Positions 1-7,034 of a DNA stretch of 15,570 bases are shown piece by piece. The notes below the pieces were generated by a model, which was given only the letters and a program-made list of their open reading frames with translations, did no database searches and was not told the DNA's origin. The stretch spans positions 40,215 to 55,784 of the forward strand of contig HF995321.1 in assembly GCA_000432275.1 (NCBI GenBank), given 5' to 3'. This stretch comes from Proteobacteria bacterium CAG:495. Its GTDB lineage: Bacteria; Pseudomonadota; Alphaproteobacteria; RF32; CAG-239. Position numbers and translations under genes: made by a program. Numbering within the stretch: the first letter of the stretch is position 1; every line of letters starts with the position of its first letter.

Positions 1-224
1 ACAACCGTTGCAACCGTGGCAATATGCCATGCCCTTTTGTGCATTGCCAAAACCATCGGAATCAACATGACATCGGGAGGAATGGGAAAAAAGGAACTTT
101 CGACAAAAGCAACCGCCGCCAGAAACCACATTGCATGCGGACGGCTGGCCAGCTCAATCATATAGTCATATATTGCCTTGGCAAAACGATGAAAGGCCGA
201 CCCCATATTTTTGATTATAACCAT
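1..224 (-). CDS. yqaA: YqaA-family (DedA/SNARE-associated-like) membrane protein, N-terminal part, cut by window edge
   Basis: Reading the - strand from an ATG at 222-224 gives 74 residues with no stop before the window edge, so the C-terminal part is missing. The visible part has a short amphipathic start, then a hydrophobic segment (about residues 32-46) followed by 'FFPIPPD' (45-51) and 'LIPMVLA' (54-60). The pattern 'ES-FFPIPPD-LIPMVLA' is the signature start of the COG1238/YqaA group of small inner-membrane proteins related to DedA. Their transport or lipid-related role is not firmly established. An AGGGG stretch about 8 nt upstream supports this ATG. Another in-frame ATG at 255-257 lacks a ribosome site. 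The gene lies 63 nt downstream of the response-regulator gene on the same strand and may be co-transcribed. The family call is from recognised motifs and the function is unknown. Confidence 0.8.
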   Translation of the reverse strand, partial: MVIIKNMGSAFHRFAKAIYDYMIELASRPHAMWFLAAVAFVESSFFPIPPDVMLIPMVLAMHKRAWHIATVATV

Positions 225-287
225 TTGCAAACCCCTGTTTAATTGAGCCTGTAGCATAATCAAAAAGAATAAAAATTTACTTAACCG

Positions 288-905
288 TCAATATAAATTT
301 TCAATGTCCGATGCATTCTCAACCCGGTAAATGTCTTTTCTTCCCAATTCATTGCCCGCCTTTTCAAAACGTTCCGGCGTACAACGCACACAGATTTTCT
401 TAGGTTGGTTTTTTTTCAGATATTTTTTTGCCGCTTTCAGATTATGTGTGGCAAAACAACTGCGTTTACGGCTGATTCTTTCATAAATGTCGTTAAACAA
501 CGGCTCATATTCTTCAATCAGCAAAACATCATGGTTTTTATTACCGTGGCAATAGCTTTCCAAAATGTCCATCATTGCTTCCACCGCAACCGGCTTATAG
601 AGAAAATGGGCAACACCCCTGGCCGAAGCCAAATCTTCCTCTGCCTCGGCAGACAACATGACAACCGGAATATCCTGCATGATGTCGTCGCTGACAATCC
701 TGCGCAAAACTTCCCAGCCGTTCATTCTCGGCATATTGATGTCTAAAAACATCACGTCAGGAACCAACTCCCGCCCGTACAGTAAAAATTTATAAGCGTT
801 ATTTGTTGTAAAAACATCAAAACCGCGGTCACTGAGCAGATTCCGATAAAGCTCCAGAAAAATACGGTCGTCGTCCAGCATAAAAACCTTGCCTGCTTTA
901 CTCAT
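288..905 (-). CDS. Response regulator: receiver domain plus degenerate second receiver, no output domain
   Basis: A 205-residue soluble protein. The N-terminal half (about 5-115) is a complete CheY-like receiver: acidic pocket D11-D12-D13, phospho-acceptor D55 in 'FLDINMPRMNG', switch residue S85 and conserved K104 followed by Pro. It should therefore accept a phosphate from a histidine kinase. The C-terminal half (about 125-205) has no DNA-binding or enzymatic motif. Its start, 'DVLLIEEYEPLFNDIYERI', resembles the first strand and helix of another receiver, but the position matching the acceptor Asp is Arg (R174). It therefore looks like a truncated pseudo-receiver. I chose the ATG at 903-905 because AAAAAGG sits 6 nt upstream; a TTG six bases earlier would directly abut that site. 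The gene lies 68 nt downstream of folD. No kinase gene is present in the window, so the partner and pathway are unknown. Confidence 0.85.
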   Translation of the reverse strand: MSKAGKVFMLDDDRIFLELYRNLLSDRGFDVFTTNNAYKFLLYGRELVPDVMFLDINMPRMNGWEVLRRIVSDDIMQDIPVVMLSAEAEEDLASARGVAHFLYKPVAVEAMMDILESYCHGNKNHDVLLIEEYEPLFNDIYERISRKRSCFATHNLKAAKKYLKKNQPKKICVRCTPERFEKAGNELGRKDIYRVENASDIENLY

Positions 906-943
906 ATCCAACCTTTTTGCAACATTTGATTAAACATGAGTCT

Positions 944-972
944 GATATAGTCTCTGACCGCGGCTATTTTAA
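944..972 (-). promoter_or_regulatory. Weak candidate promoter for the response-regulator gene
   Basis: On the - strand TTAAAA (967-972) and TATATC (944-949) are 17 nt apart, each matching 4 of 6 sigma-70 consensus bases. The -10 lies about 38 nt before the chosen ATG. The site starts inside the folD/regulator gap. It is only a pattern match in AT-rich DNA, and read-through from folD is equally possible. Confidence 0.25.
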
Positions 973-973
973 G

Positions 974-1867
974 TTAGTGGTGACAACATTTATGTCCGCA
1001 GCCGCAACCGTGCGAATGAGAATGGATATGCTCCTGACGTCGTGCCGCATCATAAACGTTTTCCATCAGCATTGCCACGGTCATCGGCCCGACCCCTCCC
1101 GGAACCGGCGTAATATAGGAGGCTACTTCCTTCACCTCGTCAAAATCCACATCGCCGCACAACTTTCCGTCGACACGGTTGATTCCGACGTCAATAACCA
1201 CGGCTCCCGGTTTGACCCAGTCTTTTTTCACCATTTTAGCACAGCCGCAGGCTGCAACCAAAATATCGGCCTGCCGGGTTAATTCTTCAAGATTCCGCGT
1301 TTTGGAATGCGTAACCGTAACCGTGCAGTCCTGATTAAGCAGCAGCATGGCAAGCGGTCGTCCCACAATATTGGAACGCCCGATAATAACGGCATGTTTG
1401 CCGCTTAAAGTCTCTCCCGTGCTTTCCAGCAGTTTAAGAATTCCTTTCGGCGTAGCCGCGACAACTGCGGACGGTTCTTTACACGCCAGCAATCCCGCAT
1501 TATAGGGACTGAAACCGTCTACGTCTTTTTCAGGATTAATTTTGGAGAGAACCTTGAGCGGATTAATATGTTCCGGCAGCGGAAGCTGTACCAGAATTCC
1601 GCTGACGTGAGGATCCGCGTTCAATCCCTCAATAACTTCCAGAAGGGCATTTTCCCCTATGGATGCGGAAAATTCCAGAATCTCGCAGCCCATACCGATT
1701 TCGTTGGCTGCCTTTTTCTTGTTGCGGTCATAAATTTTACTGGCTTCGTCGTCCCCGACCAAAACCACCGCCAAAAAAGCTTCTGTTTGATTTTCGGCAA
1801 CCTTGGCCGCCAGCTGCTGACGCACTTGTTGAGCCATTGCCTTGCCGTCTAATATTTTTGCAGTCAT
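974..1867 (-). CDS. folD: FolD: bifunctional methylene-THF dehydrogenase / methenyl-THF cyclohydrolase with His/Cys-rich C-terminal tail
   Basis: 297 residues. The enzyme interconverts 5,10-methylene-THF, 5,10-methenyl-THF and 10-formyl-THF in the cytosol, using NADP(H), and so supplies one-carbon units for purines and formyl-Met-tRNA. Visible family features are Y46 and catalytic-type K50 in 'IYDRNK', 'QLPLP' (94-98), 'KDVDGF' (114-119), the Rossmann motif 'IIGRSNIVGRP' (161-171) and 'PVPGGVGPMT' (254-263). The usual enzyme ends soon after the last helix. Here a tail follows in which residues 280-297 include seven His and four Cys, in the style of a metal-binding segment. The ATG directly follows the yggU stop (TGA ATG), and an AGGAG site lies inside the 3' end of yggU, so the two genes are translationally close. 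The enzyme call is very safe; the role of the tail is unknown. Confidence 0.97.
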   Translation of the reverse strand: MTAKILDGKAMAQQVRQQLAAKVAENQTEAFLAVVLVGDDEASKIYDRNKKKAANEIGMGCEILEFSASIGENALLEVIEGLNADPHVSGILVQLPLPEHINPLKVLSKINPEKDVDGFSPYNAGLLACKEPSAVVAATPKGILKLLESTGETLSGKHAVIIGRSNIVGRPLAMLLLNQDCTVTVTHSKTRNLEELTRQADILVAACGCAKMVKKDWVKPGAVVIDVGINRVDGKLCGDVDFDEVKEVASYITPVPGGVGPMTVAMLMENVYDAARRQEHIHSHSHGCGCGHKCCHH

Positions 1868-2182
1868 TCACTTCTCCTCTTTCAGCCAATTCTCTGTACG
1901 TCTGCACAGTTCTTCACTGTCGCCGCTTATCTTAAGTTTTTTGCAGCGGTCCGTCTCTCCGCCGACAATTTCAATCTGCGATTTGGCTACCTTCAACGCC
2001 TTTGACAAATACTTAATCAGCTCCTGATTCGCCTTGCCTTTTTCCGGTATGCTCACAACGCTGATTTTCACATACGCCTTGCCGTCTGCAGCCTCATAAA
2101 TTCCGCCTTTATTACAAGAAGAAGAGTTAGGCGTTAACCTAACTCTCAGTATCATTCCTTCTTTTACGGCTTCATAAACCAT
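1868..2182 (-). CDS. yggU: DUF167 / YggU-family protein
   Basis: A 104-residue soluble alpha/beta protein of the DUF167 family (YggU in E. coli), whose biochemical role is not established. Diagnostic motifs are 'LRVRLTPNSS' (12-21), 'PEKGKAN' (46-52) and 'GGETDRCKKLKI' (74-85), all at the expected spacing. Length is normal for the family. It lies between yggT and folD on the same strand, 49 nt after yggT and immediately before folD. Neighbouring yggT and yggU genes are common in proteobacteria. The ATG at 2180-2182 has only a weak upstream purine stretch; no better in-frame start is seen. Confidence 0.92.
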   Translation of the reverse strand: MVYEAVKEGMILRVRLTPNSSSCNKGGIYEAADGKAYVKISVVSIPEKGKANQELIKYLSKALKVAKSQIEIVGGETDRCKKLKISGDSEELCRRTENWLKEEK

Positions 2183-2231
2183 ACCATTTTAATCCGTTTA
2201 CGGAGCAACCATGCCGCCGTTAAGGCCGACG

Positions 2232-2531
2232 CTACACAATCAGAGCGCTCAAACGGAAAATCAGGCGGCTGACAAACAGCAAAGCCAGCAACAAAATAAA
2301 CGGAGAAAAGTCAAATCCCGAAATCGGCGGAATTTTCTCTCCGATTTTCTTGTAAACGGGAGCCGTCAGCTTGTCTAAAACCTCAACCGTTTTCTGAGCA
2401 TATTTGTTGGAAGGTTCCAAAATTTTGAAATGAATCAGCCAAAACAAAACAACCTGCACCACAACAATTTTGAAATATATATCTACCAATAAACCGATAA
2501 TATACAAAAACGGTTCAATAATAGCACCCAT
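2232..2531 (-). CDS. yggT: YggT-family small membrane protein
   Basis: A 99-residue inner-membrane protein of the YggT family, with two hydrophobic segments (about residues 3-33 and 76-96) separated by a charged region containing 'LDKLTAPVYKKIGEKIPP'. The segment with 'P-Y-I---IPP' before the last helix is typical of one YggT repeat; many homologues have two repeats, and this one has a single copy. YggT proteins have been linked to osmotic or envelope functions, but the mechanism is unknown. I start at the ATG at 2529-2531, because GAGGAG lies 8 nt upstream; an in-frame TTG further up would place that ribosome site inside the gene. It is the first gene of the yggT-yggU-folD unit and lies about 37 nt downstream of a good promoter. 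Confidence 0.9.
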   Translation of the reverse strand: MGAIIEPFLYIIGLLVDIYFKIVVVQVVLFWLIHFKILEPSNKYAQKTVEVLDKLTAPVYKKIGEKIPPISGFDFSPFILLLALLFVSRLIFRLSALIV

Positions 2532-2567
2532 TAAAAGTCTCCTCAAAAAATTTCACAACTGCCGCCT

Positions 2568-2596
2568 AAGATATTGCAGTTAGCAGAATCTGTCAA
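2568..2596 (-). promoter_or_regulatory. Sigma-70-type promoter for yggT-yggU-folD
   Basis: On the - strand a perfect -35 TTGACA (2591-2596) is followed after exactly 17 nt by TATCTT (2568-2573, 4 of 6 matches). The -10 lies 36 nt before the yggT ATG, in the 73-nt gap after the upstream gene. Position, spacing and the perfect -35 make this one of the two best promoter candidates in the window. Confidence 0.6.
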
Positions 2597-2604
2597 CTGG
2601 TAAT

Positions 2605-3558
2605 CTAAGCCGAAGCACGACCGTTAGTGTTGATATCCATGAAATGAGCCATTGTAAAGCCTTTAATCCGGTTGATTTTTTCTCTCAGGCTGAAACGCTC
2701 ATGATAGTTTTCAGACGCGGCAAGTTCTTCCTTTTCGATATCTTCCCGGCTTTTGCCCATCCGGTATCCCTCAACGAGTTTACGGGTTCTGGCCTCGTCT
2801 CTGGCCCGCAGATAATTGATTCGGGCCTCAGATTCCGCAACATTGGAGGTCTGCGGACGGATTCTGAGAAACTGATGAGCCGGATCGTTTTCAAACTCAT
2901 CAGCCAAAACGCCGGTTTTATACAACAAATAAGCTTGTCCCCGGTTAATCAGTTCGCGCTCGGTCCGCTCCTGCGCATCGGTCTTGTCCGGCGTTGCCTG
3001 CATTTTAGTGCGCAGCCGGCGCAATTCGCTCAGTTTGAAAGTCAGAAACTTCAGTTCGTCGCGGGCTCTTTCCTTATAATAGTCGTTGCCGTACAAAGCC
3101 GCGGCACTGTACAAAGAGATAACCAGCTTCAGCTCCGTTTCGCGCTGATCCAAAAAGCCGATAAATCCGTGCTTGGCGTCGAGCTCATGCTGTTCCACGC
3201 CGTTTGTATTCAAATCAATTTCTATTTTGTCTTCAATCTGAACCCAGTCATGATACTCGGTCGTCTTGTTTTCTCCCGAATAAAGACGCTGAAGGCTGTC
3301 GGCCAGAATAAACATCAAATCATACGTGCTGACCGTTATGCCGTCAATATCCCGCTTGGTAACGTTGGCGCTCTCAATCAGCTCTTGAGCCTTTTGCTCA
3401 AGCTTTTCGGTTCTCTTCTCCTGCGGGATTTCTCTTATCTTCTCTTTAACCAGGCGCTCTTTTTCCCGTTGCTCCTCAGTCAGAGAATTTATGGTATATT
3501 CCTGTTCGCCGATGCCTCTCAGCTGATTAAACCTCTCTGCACTCATTTGCAATAACAT
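2605..3558 (-). CDS. Unrecognised 317-residue charged, mostly helical protein
   Basis: I do not recognise this protein. It has no signal peptide and no clear membrane segment. Residues about 26-63 are very rich in Lys, Glu and Gln and look like a charged helix or coiled coil. A less charged part (about 72-160) includes 'TYDLMFILADSLQRLY' and 'ETELKLVISLYSAAALYG'. Residues about 160-186 and 240-300 are again rich in Arg and Glu. No catalytic motif, nucleotide-binding loop or Cys cluster is seen, which points to a structural or adaptor role (inference). The ATG at 3556-3558 has an AAGGAG site 6 nt upstream. It begins 24 nt after the TerB-like gene on the same strand, so the two are probably one operon. 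A long open frame on the opposite strand looks like a shadow of this gene. Confidence 0.8.
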   Translation of the reverse strand: MLLQMSAERFNQLRGIGEQEYTINSLTEEQREKERLVKEKIREIPQEKRTEKLEQKAQELIESANVTKRDIDGITVSTYDLMFILADSLQRLYSGENKTTEYHDWVQIEDKIEIDLNTNGVEQHELDAKHGFIGFLDQRETELKLVISLYSAAALYGNDYYKERARDELKFLTFKLSELRRLRTKMQATPDKTDAQERTERELINRGQAYLLYKTGVLADEFENDPAHQFLRIRPQTSNVAESEARINYLRARDEARTRKLVEGYRMGKSREDIEKEELAASENYHERFSLREKINRIKGFTMAHFMDINTNGRASA

Positions 3559-3582
3559 ATGCGTCTCCTTGAAATAGAAGGA

Positions 3583-4029
3583 TTAAAATTTTTCAAAAAT
3601 AATTTTGCCTTCTTCCAGCCAGATAATCCGGTCAATCACCCACTGACTGATTTGTTGGATTTTTTCCAGTTCCACGCCCATGGCTTGCCCGACCCTGCCG
3701 ATAAGCAGCGTTTCATTGTCGGACAAATCGCTGTCGGCATTGGCCAGCAGGCACATTTCCTTAATCAGCTCCAATGCCAGCTTGCGGTTTTTTATCTTTT
3801 TAACCTCGGCAACAATTTCGTCATCGCTGTTGACATTGATAATTTCTTCGAACCGATTGGCAGGAACATTGTAAACCACCGCAATCTCGCGAATAAAATC
3901 CCGCTCGTTGTCGTCTAACTTCCCGTCAGCCCGGGCCAGCCTGGTCAAAACCTTCAAAAAAATGATCTTTTCGTCATCGCTCATTTCTGCCAAATATTGC
4001 ATATCATTCTCCACGTTAAAGTTAGACAT
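3583..4029 (-). CDS. TerB-like (tellurite-resistance/DjlA-type) helical protein
   Basis: 148 residues, all helical in appearance, cytosolic. Two acidic motifs, 'ARADGKLDDNE' (32-42) and 'ANADSDLSDNE' (96-106), occur about 64 residues apart in two related halves. Each lies between hydrophobic helices and is followed by a helix ('FIREI', 'LIGRVG'). This duplicated 'A-ADG-L-D-E' pattern is the hallmark of the TerB/DjlA N-terminal superfamily, which is thought to bind divalent metal and is found in envelope-stress or tellurite-resistance contexts. No other ter gene is present here, so a role in tellurite resistance should not be assumed. The ATG at 4027-4029 has AGGAG 10 nt upstream. It is the first gene of the - strand block and is divergent from miaB. 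Confidence 0.82.
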   Translation of the reverse strand: MSNFNVENDMQYLAEMSDDEKIIFLKVLTRLARADGKLDDNERDFIREIAVVYNVPANRFEEIINVNSDDEIVAEVKKIKNRKLALELIKEMCLLANADSDLSDNETLLIGRVGQAMGVELEKIQQISQWVIDRIIWLEEGKIIFEKF

Positions 4030-4063
4030 CTTAAGCGTTCTCCTGAATTGTTAAACTAAGCAT

Positions 4064-4091
4064 ATATTACCAAATTTTCAAAAATTATCAA
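4064..4091 (-). promoter_or_regulatory. Candidate promoter for the TerB-like operon
   Basis: On the - strand TTGATA (4086-4091, 5 of 6) and TAATAT (4064-4069, 4 of 6) are separated by 16 nt, and the -10 is 34 nt before the start codon. The region is AT-rich, so other overlapping combinations exist. A promoter is expected in this divergent gap of 184 nt. Confidence 0.4.
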
Positions 4092-4151
4092 TCAAAAAGC
4101 AGACCAGGCCCAAATAAATCGCGTTCAGACGGCTCTTTCTCCAAAAAAGAT

Positions 4152-4180
4152 TTGAAATTGCATCGCGGATATCTTAAACT
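4152..4180 (+). promoter_or_regulatory. Candidate promoter for the miaB operon
   Basis: TTGAAA (4152-4157, 5 of 6) and TAAACT (4175-4180, 4 of 6) with exactly 17 nt between them, 33 nt before the miaB GTG. It is the only good combination found in the + strand direction of this divergent gap. Confidence 0.45.
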
Positions 4181-4213
4181 AAAAGATAACCATAATAATT
4201 AGATGAGAATAAC

Positions 4214-5545
4214 GTGAAGAAATATTACATTAAAACTTTCGGCTGTCAGATGAACGTCTATGATTCGCAAAGGATTGCAGCCATTCTTAAAAGTCTCGGT
4301 TATGCGGAAGCTTCCTCCCTCAAAAATGCCGACCTTGTTATCCTTAACACCTGTCACATACGGGAAAAAGCAGCAGAAAAAGTCTTTTCGGACCTCGGAA
4401 GAATTGAGCTGGTCCGCCAGGAACGCGCCGCTGAAGGGCTTGATACCGTCATCGGGGTTGTCGGATGCGTTGTACAGGCCGAAGACGACCAGATTGCCAA
4501 AAGAGCCCCTTATGTTGACTTTGCCGCCGGACCGTTGACATACCACCGGTTGCCCGAAATCTTGGCAAAAGTCGGACGGCGGCGCGGACATACCGTCATC
4601 GATACCGAATTCCCGGTTGAATCCAAATTTGACTTCTTGCCGGATAATCAGTCTGCCGGTGGATGTTCTTATCTGGCCATTCAGGAAGGGTGCAACAACT
4701 TCTGCACATATTGTGTCGTTCCTTATACCCGCGGAGTGGAAACCTCCCGCCCGGTCGAAGACATCATCCGCGAAGCCAAACGTCTGGTTGAAGGCGGCAC
4801 TGTGGAAATCAATCTTCTCGGACAAAACGTAAATTCCTATCATGGCGAAGACTCTGCCGGCAAAGAGCGCAATCTTGCCCACCTGCTTCGGCGGCTGAAC
4901 GAGATAGAGGGCTTGCAGCGCATCCGTTATACGACCTCTTATCCCGCCGACGTTGATGACGATTTGATTGCCTGCCACCGCGATTTGCCCAAATTAATGC
5001 CCTATCTGCATTTGCCGATTCAATCCGGTTCTGACTCGATTCTCAAGGCTATGAACCGCCGCCATACTTCCGGCCAGTACCTCGAAATTATCGAGCGCCT
5101 GCGCGAAGCAAACCCGGCATTGGGCTTCTCTTCAGATTTCATTGTCGGATTTCCCGGAGAAACCGACGCCGACTTTCAGGCAACTCTGGATGTCGTAAAC
5201 CGCGTCAAATTTATTCAGGCGTTTTCATTCAAATATTCCCGCCGCGCCGGAACGCCGGCTGCCCTGATGCCAAACCAGGTGGAAGAAAAAATCAAAAAGG
5301 AACGCTTGGACATTCTCCAAGACTTGCTATTTTCATATCAGTTAAAGTTTAATAAAGAAAGTGTTGGTAAAGTAATGCCTGTCTTGTTTGACATGAAAGG
5401 CCGCCATAAAGGACAGCTCATCGGACGCACACCCTATATGCAAAACCTCCATGCCGAACTCGGCAAAGAATGCTTGAACCGCATTATCAACGTAAAAATA
5501 ACCGACGCAACAACAAACTCGCTTTCAGGCGTAGTGGAAGGGTGA
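4214..5545 (+). CDS. miaB: MiaB: tRNA-2-methylthio-N6-isopentenyladenosine synthase
   Basis: 443 residues, the normal family length. MiaB adds a methylthio group to i6A37 of tRNAs reading UNN codons, using two [4Fe-4S] clusters and SAM. The N-terminal UPF0004 domain has the three cluster Cys residues C11 ('FGCQMN'), C47 ('NTCHIRE') and C85 ('GVVGCV'). The radical-SAM motif is C160-x3-C164-x2-C167 ('GCNNFCTYC'). Further family marks are 'GQNVNSY' and 'PLHLPIQSGSD'-like and 'GFPGET' segments, and a C-terminal TRAM-type region from about 380. The start is GTG at 4214, giving the expected 'MKKYYIKTFGCQMN' beginning; the ribosome site is weak (GAG only) and no in-frame ATG lies nearby. It is the first gene of the + strand block and ends 5 nt before phoH. 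Confidence 0.97.
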   Translation: MKKYYIKTFGCQMNVYDSQRIAAILKSLGYAEASSLKNADLVILNTCHIREKAAEKVFSDLGRIELVRQERAAEGLDTVIGVVGCVVQAEDDQIAKRAPYVDFAAGPLTYHRLPEILAKVGRRRGHTVIDTEFPVESKFDFLPDNQSAGGCSYLAIQEGCNNFCTYCVVPYTRGVETSRPVEDIIREAKRLVEGGTVEINLLGQNVNSYHGEDSAGKERNLAHLLRRLNEIEGLQRIRYTTSYPADVDDDLIACHRDLPKLMPYLHLPIQSGSDSILKAMNRRHTSGQYLEIIERLREANPALGFSSDFIVGFPGETDADFQATLDVVNRVKFIQAFSFKYSRRAGTPAALMPNQVEEKIKKERLDILQDLLFSYQLKFNKESVGKVMPVLFDMKGRHKGQLIGRTPYMQNLHAELGKECLNRIINVKITDATTNSLSGVVEG

Positions 5546-5550
5546 CCGCA

Positions 5551-6516
5551 ATGGCAGAAATTAATTTTGAACTCTATAACAATACTTTAATCCAACAATT
5601 GGTTGGCCCGCAGGACAGTCATTTGCGTCTGCTCGAAAAAATCCTCGGCGTTGAAATCGGTTCTTTCGGCAACCAGATGACGATAAAAGGCCCTGCAGAA
5701 GCAATTGAACAGGCCAAAACCGCCATTGACGTCCTTTACCACAAGGTCAGCAAAGGTATTGAAATCAACGAACAAGAGGTAAAAGCGGCTGTACGAATGA
5801 GCAACAACGGCGCCGATTCCGAAGAGGCGACCAACCTCAGCGACATCGTCCTCAAAACAAAAAAACGCCACATTTATCCGCGTTCGGCCACCCAGGCGGC
5901 CTACATTCAGGAAATGATGAAAAACGAACTCGTTTTCGGTTTGGGCCCTGCCGGTACCGGAAAAACTTATCTGGCGGTCGCCCTTGCCGTATCAATGATG
6001 CTGGAAGGAAAAATTGATAAAATCATCCTTTCCCGCCCGGCGGTTGAAGCCGGAGAAAACCTGGGTTTTCTGCCCGGAGACCTCAAAGAAAAGGTAGATC
6101 CTTATCTGCGGCCGCTTTACGATGCGCTGTATGAGATGCTTCCCGCCGAGCAGGTTGACAAGAAAATCGCCATCGGCGAGATAGAAATTGCCCCGCTGGC
6201 CTTTATGCGCGGACGTACCTTGTCAAACGCTTTTGTTATTTTGGACGAAGCGCAAAACACCACCCCGATGCAGATGAAAATGTTTCTGACCCGTCTGGGC
6301 GAAAATTCCCGTATGGTCGTCAACGGCGATTTGAGCCAGGTTGACCTTCCCCGCGGCACCATTTCCGGCCTGCGCGATGCTCTGGAGATACTTCAGGGAA
6401 CGCCCAACATCAGTTCCGTCCGCTTCAGCGCCACGGATGTCGTCCGCCACGGCTTGGTTGCCAAAATCGTAAAAGCTTATGAGGAACGCAGCAAGAAAAA
6501 ATATGGTGATGAGTAA
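5551..6516 (+). CDS. phoH: PhoH-family ATPase (PhoL-like)
   Basis: 321 residues. Cytosolic P-loop ATPase of the PhoH/PhoL family, related to the N-terminal part of SF1 helicases and probably involved in RNA metabolism. It is regularly encoded beside ybeY. The N-terminal part (about 10-65) is KH-like and is followed by a linker. The nucleotide site is Walker A 'GPAGTGKT' (132-139) and Walker B 'VILDEAQN' (229-236). 'SRPAVEAGENLGFLPGD' (161-177) and 'NGDLSQVDLPRG' (258-269) are family signatures. I use the ATG at 5551, which has a GGAAGGG site about 8 nt upstream and starts just after the miaB stop; a longer frame reaching back into miaB is not needed. The last 8 nt overlap ybeY. Confidence 0.95.
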   Translation: MAEINFELYNNTLIQQLVGPQDSHLRLLEKILGVEIGSFGNQMTIKGPAEAIEQAKTAIDVLYHKVSKGIEINEQEVKAAVRMSNNGADSEEATNLSDIVLKTKKRHIYPRSATQAAYIQEMMKNELVFGLGPAGTGKTYLAVALAVSMMLEGKIDKIILSRPAVEAGENLGFLPGDLKEKVDPYLRPLYDALYEMLPAEQVDKKIAIGEIEIAPLAFMRGRTLSNAFVILDEAQNTTPMQMKMFLTRLGENSRMVVNGDLSQVDLPRGTISGLRDALEILQGTPNISSVRFSATDVVRHGLVAKIVKAYEERSKKKYGDE

Positions 6517-7027
6517 GACTGAACTCAATGCCTTTGTCGACGAACCCGGCTGGGAAGCTGCTCTGGAACACATACAGGAGCTTTCCTCCCGGGTGTTTGC
6601 CGCAACTGCGGATTATATTGCGGCACACGAAGATTTTGACTTTATGCAGACGGGTAAAACCTTAAGCATAAACCTCTCGTTAAGCAATGATGCGGAGGTT
6701 CAAAAATTAAATGCCGAATTTCGTCATCTGGACAAACCGACCAATGTCCTCTCTTTCGCCAACATCGACGACGAGTGTTTTGATGACATGGTCGCCGAAA
6801 GTGATGTGATTGAACTCGGCGACATTATTATCGCGCTTGAAACGATGCAAAAAGAAGCTGCTTTGAAAAACATCAGCCTCCATGACCACTATTGTCATCT
6901 TCTCATCCACGGAATTCTTCATCTGATGGGATTTGACCATCAGGATGACGCCGAAGCGGAATATATGGAAAATCACGAAATCAGAATTCTCGCTTTGCTG
7001 AATGTTTCCAACCCCTATCAGGAGTAA
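6509..7027 (+). CDS. ybeY: YbeY: endoribonuclease / rRNA maturation factor
   Basis: 172 residues. YbeY is a single-strand-specific metallo-endoribonuclease used in 16S rRNA 3' end maturation and 70S quality control. The zinc-binding motif H-x3-H-x5-H is intact: H134, H138 and H144 in 'HGILHLMGFDH'. The upstream family segment 'RHLDKPTNVLSF' (72-83) is also present, as is 'ELGDIIIALE' (102-111). Several start codons are in frame (ATG at 6479, 6503 and 6509). I chose 6509 because the resulting protein begins as family members do and the overlap with phoH is only 8 nt. No strong ribosome site decides between them, so translation may be coupled to phoH. Its position after phoH and before corC is the usual one. 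Confidence 0.95.
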   Translation: MSKTELNAFVDEPGWEAALEHIQELSSRVFAATADYIAAHEDFDFMQTGKTLSINLSLSNDAEVQKLNAEFRHLDKPTNVLSFANIDDECFDDMVAESDVIELGDIIIALETMQKEAALKNISLHDHYCHLLIHGILHLMGFDHQDDAEAEYMENHEIRILALLNVSNPYQE

Positions 7028-7034
7028 ATGAACA

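Noticed and set aside
2644..3555. Long open frame of about 300 codons on the + strand
   Set aside because: It is antisense to the 317-residue gene, which has a strong ribosome site and lies in an operon. The + frame gives a hydrophobic, patternless protein without a ribosome site, as expected for a shadow of a charged protein.
3583..4029. Tellurite resistance operon
   Set aside because: Only a single TerB-like gene is present; no terA, terC, terD or terE homologue is in the window.
4199..4978. Open frame of 259 codons on the - strand
   Set aside because: It lies within miaB, whose motifs are unmistakable. The antisense product has no recognisable feature.
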